NCBI RefSeq assembly: GCF_014280075.1
Contig: NZ_CP047950.1
Location: 1,364,001 to 1,428,000 of the forward strand
Length of the DNA: 64,000 bases
Direction of reading: 5' to 3'
From: Synechococcus sp. A15-62
GTDB taxonomy: Bacteria > Cyanobacteriota > Cyanobacteriia > PCC-6307 > Cyanobiaceae
Positions 36,994 to 45,486 of this stretch are shown one piece after another. The notes under the pieces were generated by a model. It did no database searches. It was given only the letters and a program-made list of their open reading frames with translations, and was not told the origin of the DNA. How positions within the stretch are numbered: position 1 is the stretch's first letter; the number at the start of each line of letters is the position of its first letter. Position numbers and translations under genes: made by a program.

Positions 36994-39900
36994 GCCGGCA
37001 CCTCCCCCAGAGCTCGATCCAGGGCTGCGATGCGATTGAGCGGCACGGATTCAACGATGCGTCCCGGTCCGACAGCATCCTCCGGAGAGGCACTCACAGC
37101 TCCGGGCATCCCCCGCAGGAAGCAGTAGACGTACCCCCCCAGATGCTGCTCCGGGTTGTAATCCGGCAGCCGCCAACGCAGATGGCGGTGCAAGGCCACC
37201 AGGTAGAGGTGGGCCTGCAGGGGGTAGTGGTGGTGCAGCATCTGCGCCTCCATCGCCTCCTGGGAGTAGTGATGCGGTCCGCACAGTCCGGGCTCAGCAC
37301 TGGTGCGCCGTTCACCGATCCAATTGCTCTTCCAGTCGAGAACCCACCAGCGTTGGTGCTGGGGGTCCTGGAACACCAGATCGATGGAACCGGTGAGAAA
37401 CCCGCGGCTGTTGATCGAGAGCGACGCCAGCGCCGGGCTGTAGGAGCGGCCAAAACGGGCCTCGGCATCACAACCGAAGGCGGCCACCAGATCGACCGTG
37501 CGTACGTGCTGCACCGGCAGATCAAAACTGAGTTCAGGCAGGCGCTGGTGCGGCCCCAGCCGATCCAGCGACAACGCCCCCAGCGGTCCCCCGAGGGGCG
37601 TCTTCAACACCTGCTCCAACCCCGTCAACACATCGTTTTGCAGATCGGGATCAAGCCCGGCCCGGCGCAACTCGGCGGCGATCAGCTCGTGCCGTTGGCG
37701 GGGTTCCGTGGCCTCCGCCGCAGAAAAGGGGAACTGTTCGAGGATCCGGTGCAGACAGTCCCCGGCCCCGGCCCCGCGCGGAAAGGCCGCCAGCGGCCCC
37801 GTCTCAGACCATGCCGGTTCTGCCCTCGCCGCCATCAGTTCCAACGTCGATTCCTCAGCGCCGGGATCGCGATCGCGACCCTGTTCATGCAGCTGAACGT
37901 CGTCGGATGAAGCAATCCAGGCCGAGTAACTGGCCCGGCCCCAACTCCGGTCGATCCGCTTGGGGATGGAACCAAGGGCCAAGGGCTCGGCCAGCAGCGG
38001 AGGCCGCCAACACTTGCCACTGGGCAGGCTCTCGACCAGGCCATCGATGCTGATCGGAACCTGTCGCTCCGCCAGGGCTTGGCTCAGCCGCTCATCGGTG
38101 AGGCTGTCGATCGCATCCCCAGCGGCCTCAGCTCCGAACAACCAGGCGGGCAACGGGGAATCCTCCTGGCCGTTGGCCCTGGCCCAGATCAGGATCAATT
38201 GGGTTTGGGCTCGGGTGACCGCGACATAGGCCAGCCGCTCGGCCTCCGCCGCAGCGTCCTGCTGCGCCTGTTGCGCGGCCTGCCAGCCCTCCCCCCAATG
38301 AACATCCACCCGCGCCAGGCACTCCCCAGAGCGCGGATCACGCCAGAGCGGACCGGACACGGCTGGGGGCGACTGCCAGAGATAGGGGCAGATCACCACC
38401 GGATATTCCAGCCCCTTGCTGCGGTGGACGGTGACCACGGCGATGGCGCTGTCGGCCTGATCGCTGTGGGGCTGACGGGCCTCCGGTACGGGCTGGCTGG
38501 GGTGCAACCGCTCCCGCCGCAACCAATCCGCCGCGGTGGCCACATTGAGCCCCTGGCGGTGCATCGCCTCCTGCACCAGCCGTGCCGCCTGCTGCAGATC
38601 CCCCAGCATCCGGCCCCGTTCCGACAGCCCCGCCATCTGTTCGCCGTTGAGCAGATCGGCCAGAGCCCCGAGCAGACCCAGCCGCGGCATCAGCTCAGCC
38701 CAACCACGCAGCTGCAGCGCCAGCTGATCCAACCGCCCCGGCTCCAGAGCATCGGGCGCGATGTTCATCAATCCAGAGCAGGCCAGCAGGCGCAGGCGAG
38801 CGTCGTCGCCCGGTTCCGCCAGGGCATCGAGGAACCACTGCAACAGCAATGCGGCTTCACTGTCGAGCACATCGCCCTGGGTCACCAGGCGGGTGGGAAG
38901 CCCGCAGGCCCCCAGGGCGCGGCGCAGGTCTTCCGCCTGTTGATGACGACTCACCAGCACACAGAGATCCGCTGGGGTGAGGTCGTCCCGTTGCTGCAGT
39001 TGCTCCAGCACCATCGCGGCGAGCCGTCGGGGCAGATCTGCTTCCAGGGCACTGCGGCTGGAGGGCGCCTCCGTGGAGAGCAGTAGCAGTTGCAACGCCG
39101 GGGCATCCTGGGGTGAGGTGGCGGAGCTGCGGGGCTGCACCGCGGGCACCGGCAGTTCAGATCGGGGGAGACCCGGAGCCATTAAGCGGTTCAACCCCTC
39201 CATCAGCGGTGCCGTTGTGCGGAAGTTGTCGAGCAGGTGATCGATCCGCTCCACCTGATCCCGCGCGGCCATGTAGGTGGCCAGATCACCACCACGGAAG
39301 CGGTAGATCGCCTGCTTGGGATCCCCGACCAACAGCAGCAGGTGGCGTTCACCACCACCGAAGGCGCGCTGCAACAAGCGCCACTGCACGGGGTCGGTGT
39401 CCTGAAACTCATCCACCATCACAGCCCGGTAACGCTGTTGCAGCGGTGCAAGCCAGGCAACAGCGTCATCGCCGGGATCCATGGCGGCCAACAAGCCACC
39501 GAATGTGATCACCCCACGTCGGCGACGGCGGCGGTCCAGCTCCTGCAAGCCCCGTTCCAGGAGGTACTGCCAGGTGCGCTCAATCGGTGCATCCCAGAGC
39601 GCCGCTACGGCGGCCTGCAGAGCCGGCATTACCAGGCTGGGGTCGGTCTCACCGCACTTGCGCGCGACCTTGCACCAACTGCCGGGGTGGAAGTACTCCT
39701 TCAGCGGCTTCTCACGGGCGGCAATCTCCAGCAGCGATGGCACTGAGGTCTGCCCATCCAGCCACTGGTTGATCTGCGCGCAGCGATCGGTCTTGGGCTT
39801 GGCGGAATAAGGGGTGGTGGTTCCACAGCCCTGGGCTTTCCACTGCTCGGCCGCTTGACGGAACCCGGCATCCAGGGCGGCATGGTCCCGCTGCCAGAGC

Positions 39901-40610
39901 GGCACGAAGTCGTCCCAGAGCTGCGCCAGCCAGTGCTCCAGCTGTGGGGCGAGGGGCTGGTCGAGATCGATCGCCCCATCAACGGCCCTGAACCGCGGCT
40001 GCTGTTCGCCATCGAGTTGCGCCAACCCCCTGCGCAAGGTCAGGGGAGAGAGGCCGCGTTGACGCAACGCCTTGAACTGATCCGGCGGCAGGCTGAGCAG
40101 CTCCTGTTGCCACAGGTCCTGAACCACCTCGGCCTGGAGCGCGGAGGCGTCGGTGTCCAGCTGAGGCTCCATCGCCGCAGCGTTGCTGAGGGCCAGACGG
40201 CGCAGGCTGCGGCGGCAGAAGCCATGGATGGTGGTGATGTCGGCCCGGTCCAGCTGCTCGAGGGCCACCAGCAAGCGCCGAATCCACCGCTGACGTGCCT
40301 CCCCTGGCTCGGAACCCGACAGCCAGTCCGCCAGGACGGGGTCTGGAGCGGAAGCCTCCATCCCCTGCTCCAGCTGTTCGAGGCCCTGCAACGCCTGTTG
40401 CAGCCGCTGGCCGATGCGGGAGCGCAGCTCTTCGGCCGCCGCATCGGTGAAGGTCACCACCAACAACGCCTCGAGGGAGTGGTCGGCCTCCGTGATCAAC
40501 CGCAGGCAGAGATGCGCCAGAGCAAAGGTTTTGCCGGTACCAGCGCTGGCCTCAAGCAGGCGGACCCCAGGGCCGAGGAGGTAGGTGTTGGAATCGAAGC
40601 GCTGGGCCAT
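36990..40610 (-). CDS. recB: Exodeoxyribonuclease V beta subunit, RecB
   Basis: About 1206 residues from an ATG at 40610; the frame is open to 40658. A UvrD-like 3'-5' helicase with Walker A LLEASAGTGKTFALAHL, VVTFTDAAAEELRSRI, RAVMVDEFQDTDPVQW, LLLVGDPKQAIYRFRGGDL and VVTVHRSKGLEYPVVICPYL, followed by LAYVAVTRAQTQLILIWA. The C-terminal nuclease domain keeps the metal site (SIDLVFQDPQHQRWWVLDWK, with both Asp and Lys), so the enzyme should be catalytically complete. Length is normal for RecB. Confidence 0.95.
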   Translation of the reverse strand: MAQRFDSNTYLLGPGVRLLEASAGTGKTFALAHLCLRLITEADHSLEALLVVTFTDAAAEELRSRIGQRLQQALQGLEQLEQGMEASAPDPVLADWLSGSEPGEARQRWIRRLLVALEQLDRADITTIHGFCRRSLRRLALSNAAAMEPQLDTDASALQAEVVQDLWQQELLSLPPDQFKALRQRGLSPLTLRRGLAQLDGEQQPRFRAVDGAIDLDQPLAPQLEHWLAQLWDDFVPLWQRDHAALDAGFRQAAEQWKAQGCGTTTPYSAKPKTDRCAQINQWLDGQTSVPSLLEIAAREKPLKEYFHPGSWCKVARKCGETDPSLVMPALQAAVAALWDAPIERTWQYLLERGLQELDRRRRRRGVITFGGLLAAMDPGDDAVAWLAPLQQRYRAVMVDEFQDTDPVQWRLLQRAFGGGERHLLLLVGDPKQAIYRFRGGDLATYMAARDQVERIDHLLDNFRTTAPLMEGLNRLMAPGLPRSELPVPAVQPRSSATSPQDAPALQLLLLSTEAPSSRSALEADLPRRLAAMVLEQLQQRDDLTPADLCVLVSRHQQAEDLRRALGACGLPTRLVTQGDVLDSEAALLLQWFLDALAEPGDDARLRLLACSGLMNIAPDALEPGRLDQLALQLRGWAELMPRLGLLGALADLLNGEQMAGLSERGRMLGDLQQAARLVQEAMHRQGLNVATAADWLRRERLHPSQPVPEARQPHSDQADSAIAVVTVHRSKGLEYPVVICPYLWQSPPAVSGPLWRDPRSGECLARVDVHWGEGWQAAQQAQQDAAAEAERLAYVAVTRAQTQLILIWARANGQEDSPLPAWLFGAEAAGDAIDSLTDERLSQALAERQVPISIDGLVESLPSGKCWRPPLLAEPLALGSIPKRIDRSWGRASYSAWIASSDDVQLHEQGRDRDPGAEESTLELMAARAEPAWSETGPLAAFPRGAGAGDCLHRILEQFPFSAAEATEPRQRHELIAAELRRAGLDPDLQNDVLTGLEQVLKTPLGGPLGALSLDRLGPHQRLPELSFDLPVQHVRTVDLVAAFGCDAEARFGRSYSPALASLSINSRGFLTGSIDLVFQDPQHQRWWVLDWKSNWIGERRTSAEPGLCGPHHYSQEAMEAQMLHHHYPLQAHLYLVALHRHLRWRLPDYNPEQHLGGYVYCFLRGMPGAVSASPEDAVGPGRIVESVPLNRIAALDRALGEVPA

Positions 40611-40689
40611 GGATGGAGTCTGCTCAACTCCGACCTCAAAACCAGTGTTAACTTCCATGAAGCAGCCGGCGAAAGCTGCGAACTGGACT

Positions 40690-40755
40690 GGGTGTCGTCA
40701 CACCCCAGAACAGAAGACGACCTAAGCGGGGGCCTGAAGAACCCTCGCTTTTTTA
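40690..40755 (+). terminator. Tandem hairpins with an intrinsic terminator on the plus strand
   Basis: GGGTGT-CGTC-ACACCC at about 40691-40706 forms a perfect 6-base hairpin. Then GCGGGGG (40726-40732) pairs with CCCTCGC (40742-40748) around a 9-base loop and is followed at once by TTTTTT (40749-40754), a standard rho-independent terminator. It lies just upstream of recB (which runs the other way) and ahead of a small frameshifted gene. Either a short RNA ends here or it is an attenuator; no promoter could be assigned. Confidence 0.7.
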
Positions 40756-40784
40756 TGGGCTTGTGAACGGATGCAACCCAACCC

Positions 40785-41026
40785 TTGAGAGAACAGGGGC
40801 TTGTGCGGGTGCGGGGCCATCAGGCCAACACGTTGGTGAAAGCCACCGGCCTGTTGTGTCCCCCGAACGTCGTCAGAAATTGGCCCAGCTGCTGGTGCGC
40901 AAGGCCGCCGCTGTTGAAAGCATCAACCAGGAACATCGGGCCTACTTCTTCCGCCGTCAGGCCGGCGAGCCCATGGTGGTTTCCAACGAACGCATGCGCG
41001 AAATGCTCGAGGAGCTTTTCGACTAA
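40785..41026 (+). pseudogene. Small gene apparently frameshifted at a C5 run
   Basis: Two reading frames look coding in succession. From a TTG at 40785 the first reads REQGLVRVRGHQANTLVKAT then GLLCPP, with mostly G/C third positions; after the CCCCC run at 40860-40864 coding quality moves to another frame, reading ERRQKLAQLLVRKAAAVESI, NQEHRAYFFRRQAGEPMVVS and NERMREMLEELFD to the TAA at 41026. One extra C would join them into a single protein of about 80 residues. A shorter intact ORF from the GTG at 40856 (56 residues) is the alternative. Function unknown. Confidence 0.5.
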
Positions 41027-41905
41027 CGCAGGTTCGCCATAAAGGGAAATCAACAGCGCGAAAACAGAAATTTAACCAGTAACACAACAGAGCAAGCAGT
41101 GCACTTTATTAGTGACAAAAAAGAGAAATCGCCAATACCTGGTTAATCATGCCAACATCAAACCGATCAAAGTTGAGCATTTTTGCAAGCAATAAAAAGT
41201 ATTCAGCCTGTTTAAATTACACGCTGTGTCAACCAGGAACCACCACAAAATTAATAAGACAAATAATCCCAGGAGACAATGATTACATACCAAGAAAAAT
41301 CAATAAAAAACCAGCAAAAGGATACCTAAACATTACCTTAATCCAGGACTAATCCCCACACAACACGATTACAAGAAACCGAAAACACCTAGCGTCTAAC
41401 CTCAGGCTAGAATTCACTAGGATTATCCTAAAATTAGAACACATTTCCACCTCTTGACACAAGATTCTCTCATCGAGAAACTAATAAGTGCAAATAATTC
41501 ACTGACTATATAGAGCTCCAACAAGTCCGATTTGAGCCCTACAAAACCTATACTACATCCCAATTAATTTCAATAATAGAGAATCCGCGGAGGTCAGCAA
41601 GGAAAGTGAGGCCAACCCCCATCTGCTCGCGATATTAAAAATTGAACCAAAGACCACTCGACACTTACCACACCTATTTACACACGAATAAGACCACACA
41701 CAAGGAAGCCAAACAGTCAATTAGGGAGCCAAAGATTTAACAAAATATTGACCAGAAAACACAAAGCTAACAATCTTTATCCAACCAAAATGTGCAAGTG
41801 TAACGGAAAACGAATTGCAATCAACAGGAGAAATCAACACACATACGAATTAACAGAAAAAACAATTACCACAATATTTCCTTAGATAAGTCATATTCCT
41901 TACAG
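41027..41905. other. AT-rich stretch without a supported gene
   Basis: About 880 bases with a sharp drop in GC relative to both sides and an excess of A over T on the plus strand. A 67-codon ORF at 41149-41352 has biased, low-complexity composition and no recognisable features, so it is not called. No repeat, insertion-sequence end or tRNA was seen. It forms one flank of the nucleotide-sugar cassette. Confidence 0.6.
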
Positions 41906-43306
41906 TCAAACATCTCCATCCCCAACGCACCAAAGGGTGAGGCCTGCCGCTCTCACCTGCTCGTGATCGGTGATCGCCCGAGCATCGAAGACCCAGGCCG
42001 GCTTGCGCATCCGAGGGGCCAGAGACATCCAGTTGAGGGTGCGGTACTCCTGCCATTCAGTGAGCACAAGTACCGCATCGGCCCTGGTTACAGCCTCTTC
42101 AACAGTGCGAGCTTCAGCCCAACTGCCAGTTCCACTGAGTGCGTCTTCCTGGGGTTCTGCCTTCTGTTGAAGGTCACGGGCCATCTGTTGAACAGCCACT
42201 TTGGGATCGTGAATGGCTAGCTGAGCGCCTTCCTCAAGAAGGTCGCGGCAGATGCGAATCGCCGGAGCCTCTCGGGTGTCGTTGGTGTCAGCCTTGAACG
42301 CAAAACCAAGAATCGCCAGCCGCTTTCCGGTCACCGTGCCAAACAGTTTTTCCACCACCAACCGGGCAATGCGGTGCTGTTGCCAGGTGTTCAGAGCCAC
42401 CACACTCTCCCAGTAATCAGCCACCTCCGGCAGGCCGAAATGCCGGCATAGATACACCAGATTGAGAATGTCCTTCTGAAAACAGCTGCCACCGAAACCT
42501 GGGCCAGCATTGAGGAATTTTGGACCGATCCGACTGTCGGTGCCAATGGCCCGGGCCACTTCGCGCACGTCCGCCCCACTGGCCTCGCAGAACGCCGCGA
42601 TCGAATTGATCGAACTGATCCGCTGGGCCAGGAAGGCATTGGCGGTGAGCTTGGAGAGCTCACTGCTCCAGAGGTTGGTGCGCAGAATCTGCTGCTGGGG
42701 CACCCAGTGGGCGTAAATCGCGACGAGGGCATCAATGGATGCAGGGTCATCGCCACCGATCAACACCCGGTCCGGAGCCTCCAGATCACGAATGGCCGTT
42801 CCTTCCGCCAAAAATTCAGGATTGGAGAGCACCGAAAAGGTGCGCTGATCCTCTCCGTCACCAGCAACTTCCAGGATGGTTTTGATGGCGGCAGCCGTGC
42901 GCACCGGCAGGGTGCTCTTCTCCACCACGATCGTGTGGCCGGTGGCCGCCTGAGCCACCTCTCGAGCACAGGCTTCCACCCAGCGCAAATCACTGGCCTG
43001 TCCAGCGCCAAGCCCCTTCGTCTTGGTGGGCGTGTTCACTGAGATGAACACCATGTCTGCAGCAGCGATCGAGGCCGCCACATCGGTTGAGAACGACAAG
43101 TTGCGCCCTCGAGCCCTCTCCACCACGCGGTCGAGCCCGGGTTCATACACCGGCAACTTGCTCAGATCGGCATCATTCCAAGCATCGATGCGCGCCTGGT
43201 TGATGTCCACCACCTGCACTTGCACCTGCGGGCAACGATCAGCGATCACCGCCATGGTCGGACCACCCACATAGCCCGCACCGATGCAGCAGATCCGTTG
43301 AGTCAT
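41906..43306 (-). CDS. UDP-glucose 6-dehydrogenase
   Basis: About 466 residues from an ATG at 43306 that touches the upstream stop (TGATG). It oxidises UDP-glucose to UDP-glucuronate with two NAD. Features: Rossmann motif CIGAGYVGGPTMAVIADRCP, FISVNTPTKTKG, TIVVEKSTLPVRTAAA, the active-site Cys in GPGFGGSCFQKDILNLVYLC and AILGFAFKADTNDTREAPAI. The C-terminal UDP-binding domain ends with LTEWQEYRTLNWMSLAPRM. The length and layout match the eukaryote-like UGDH subtype. It supplies the substrate for the decarboxylase encoded just upstream. Confidence 0.95.
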   Translation of the reverse strand: MTQRICCIGAGYVGGPTMAVIADRCPQVQVQVVDINQARIDAWNDADLSKLPVYEPGLDRVVERARGRNLSFSTDVAASIAAADMVFISVNTPTKTKGLGAGQASDLRWVEACAREVAQAATGHTIVVEKSTLPVRTAAAIKTILEVAGDGEDQRTFSVLSNPEFLAEGTAIRDLEAPDRVLIGGDDPASIDALVAIYAHWVPQQQILRTNLWSSELSKLTANAFLAQRISSINSIAAFCEASGADVREVARAIGTDSRIGPKFLNAGPGFGGSCFQKDILNLVYLCRHFGLPEVADYWESVVALNTWQQHRIARLVVEKLFGTVTGKRLAILGFAFKADTNDTREAPAIRICRDLLEEGAQLAIHDPKVAVQQMARDLQQKAEPQEDALSGTGSWAEARTVEEAVTRADAVLVLTEWQEYRTLNWMSLAPRMRKPAWVFDARAITDHEQVRAAGLTLWCVGDGDV

Positions 43307-44277
43307 CAAGCCTCAGGGTGATCTCGAAAATTCAGGACCTTACGGAACGAATCGATCGTCGGATCCAAGCCCTGCTCCAGTGACACAGTTGGATGCCAAT
43401 TCAACTGCTCTCGAGCCAAGTCGATGACAGGCTTGCGCTGCATCGGATCATCCTGCGGCAAAGGTTTCTCAATCAAAGGCAAAGCCGGGTTGATCCGAGC
43501 GCGTACCAGTTCTGCCAGCTGCCGGATCGTGAATTCATCCGGATTGCCGATATTCATCGGTCCCGTATGAGCTCCATTCATCAATCGCATCATGCCCTCG
43601 ATCAAATCACTCACGTAACAAAACGAACGGGTCTGACTGCCATCGCCATACAGCGTCAAGGGTTCACCACGAAGGGCCTGAACAATGAAGTTGCTCACCA
43701 CCCGGCCGTCATCGGGGAGCATGCGCGGGCCATAAGTGTTGAAAATCCGCATTACCCTCACCTCCACCCCATTCATGCGCTGGTAGTCAAAACAGAGGGT
43801 CTCGGCGATGCGCTTACCCTCGTCGTAGCAACTGCGCACTCCGATCGGGTTTACACAACCGCGATAGCTCTCTGGCTGGGGATGCACCTCAGGATCGCCG
43901 TACACCTCACTGGTGCTGGCGAGCAGCAACCGTGCCCCCACCCGCCGCGCCAAGCCCAGCATGTTGTAGGTACCCAGGAAGCTGGTTTTGGCGGTTTTGA
44001 CCGGATTGAACTGATAGTGAATCGGCGAGGCAGGGCAAGCCAGATGCCAGATCCGATCCACCTCGAGCTTGATCGGTTCGGTGACATCGTGACGAATGAG
44101 TTCGAAGCGGGGATGGCCGATCCAGCGGGCGATGTTGACCTTGCGCCCGGTGAAATAGTTGTCCAGACAGATCACTTCTTCACCGGCTTCCATCAGCCGG
44201 TCGACCAAATGCGAGCCGAGAAAGCCGGCACCGCCGGTAACAAGGTGGATGTTCTTGACGGACCTTCCAGAAGGCAT
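43306..44277 (-). CDS. UDP-glucuronate decarboxylase (UDP-xylose synthase)
   Basis: About 323 residues from an ATG at 44277. Extended SDR: NAD motif [48 protein letters not shown], catalytic Ser/Tyr/Lys in [13 protein letters not shown] and [20 protein letters not shown], and [20 protein letters not shown]. The CPASPxHYQ and YGDP signatures mark UXS, which turns UDP-glucuronate into UDP-xylose. It is the first gene of a two-gene operon with the dehydrogenase, so the pair converts UDP-glucose to UDP-xylose or leaves UDP-glucuronate for acidic glycans. Confidence 0.94.
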   Translation of the reverse strand: MPSGRSVKNIHLVTGGAGFLGSHLVDRLMEAGEEVICLDNYFTGRKVNIARWIGHPRFELIRHDVTEPIKLEVDRIWHLACPASPIHYQFNPVKTAKTSFLGTYNMLGLARRVGARLLLASTSEVYGDPEVHPQPESYRGCVNPIGVRSCYDEGKRIAETLCFDYQRMNGVEVRVMRIFNTYGPRMLPDDGRVVSNFIVQALRGEPLTLYGDGSQTRSFCYVSDLIEGMMRLMNGAHTGPMNIGNPDEFTIRQLAELVRARINPALPLIEKPLPQDDPMQRKPVIDLAREQLNWHPTVSLEQGLDPTIDSFRKVLNFRDHPEA

Positions 44278-45486
44278 GTCAGGTTTCACAAACGATTAGC
44301 AATGTCAGGATTTCACGAAAAGCGGATGCTCAAAACAGCCAATCGCGCGCTTCAAAAGCGTTATTTAGATGCTAGAAAAGTTTGCAACACGGCGCTGCAA
44401 ACAGCAACATCCAAACAAGACTCAGCTAAACTAGCTAGAACAGCATCTGAAGTCAAGAATTCTACACTTCCGAGAAACAAACGATTTCCAAAAAATTCCT
44501 CGCTCAGATCAAATCATCGTCCCCTAGGCGGCGCTGATTGATTTAATGGAACCTCACTCCCCCAAGAAGCATGAAATATAACAAGCCATCATTCCGACTA
44601 GCCAAAAGGCAGAGCATCCATAGGCTGCTGACGCAACCCTTGGTCAAGGATTCGTCTATAGAAGAAGTTATAATTGAGATCTACAATTCACCGATAACAG
44701 GGAACAACTCGATCAGCGATCGGACCCCAAATGAATCATCGAACTTAAGCATTCTCCACCTTCTAGAAAAGACAAGCCGAGCCAACAATCCTTTGAATAA
44801 CCAAAGCCATCCCCAACAAATCTCAGACAAGGATACGTCAGAGCAAGAATTGAATTCAGCTCAATTGTCGCTTCCAGCTTCGCTTACTCTAAGGAACGAA
44901 AGAGTAATCAAAAAAAATGATGAGCACAGAAGAGGCAAAGAGAAACTTGTGGGATTAAGGAACACAAGCGCAGTCCAACCAAGGACTAGGGCCACGCAGA
45001 CATGGTCGAGCTTCCAAGAATGTTCGACACGCTTGATAGCATAACTACGGAGGCATGATCACCACGAAAACAACAATAATTGTGCGACGAGTAGAAACAA
45101 GACAAGGCAAATCTGCCCCCCAAGGCATCGAAAAAATGATCCAAATTCAAAGGATCGCTACCCGATAAAACATCAAAGAGGCTGCAGCATCCGACTGAAA
45201 ATTCATAGCTCATATCAACTCAAAGCCGAACACGAATTTCGAGCAATAAAAGCTTTCAACCTTCAAAAAACTGTTTAGATGAATCAACAAAATTCAGCGC
45301 AGATTAATGCACTGGAAGTACTTAAAAATCCGCCCATTGATCCTTATCTATTACTGACGTCAATAAGAGCAAAGCAATCACAAAAAACAGAACCTCAATT
45401 CAGGCTGAAATTACCAATCAGATAACGGAGAGAATAGCCAAATAAATCTCTCAAGAAATGGCCTGAAAATCGGTTCTTTGCGAAAG
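44278..45486. other. AT-rich stretch with weak ORFs only
   Basis: About 1.2 kb of A-rich sequence between the nucleotide-sugar operon and recC. Besides the 157-codon ORF listed separately, an ATG at 45279 opens a 48-codon ORF (MNQQNSAQINALEVLKNPPI then DPYLLLTS...) ending at 45425 that could be a relic. No repeats or mobile-element ends were found. Confidence 0.55.
44571..45044 (+). CDS. Doubtful orphan ORF (157 aa)
   Basis: An ATG-initiated 157-residue ORF, hydrophilic, rich in Ser, Asn and charged residues (for example SSIEEVIIEIYNSPITGNNS, NNPLNNQSHPQQISDKDTSE). It has AT-rich codon use unlike the core genes, and no domain, signal or membrane helix is visible. It could be a recently acquired orphan or a chance ORF in A-rich DNA. 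The main argument for it is length without a stop. Confidence 0.28.
   Translation: MKYNKPSFRLAKRQSIHRLLTQPLVKDSSIEEVIIEIYNSPITGNNSISDRTPNESSNLSILHLLEKTSRANNPLNNQSHPQQISDKDTSEQELNSAQLSLPASLTLRNERVIKKNDEHRRGKEKLVGLRNTSAVQPRTRATQTWSSFQECSTRLIA

Noticed and set aside
41149-41352. 67-codon ORF in the AT-rich gap
   Set aside because: Low-complexity composition typical of chance ORFs in A-rich DNA; no motif or ribosome-binding site.
44571-45044. 157-codon ORF as a real gene
   Set aside because: Kept only as a low-confidence entry; no domain, composition fits A-rich relic DNA.
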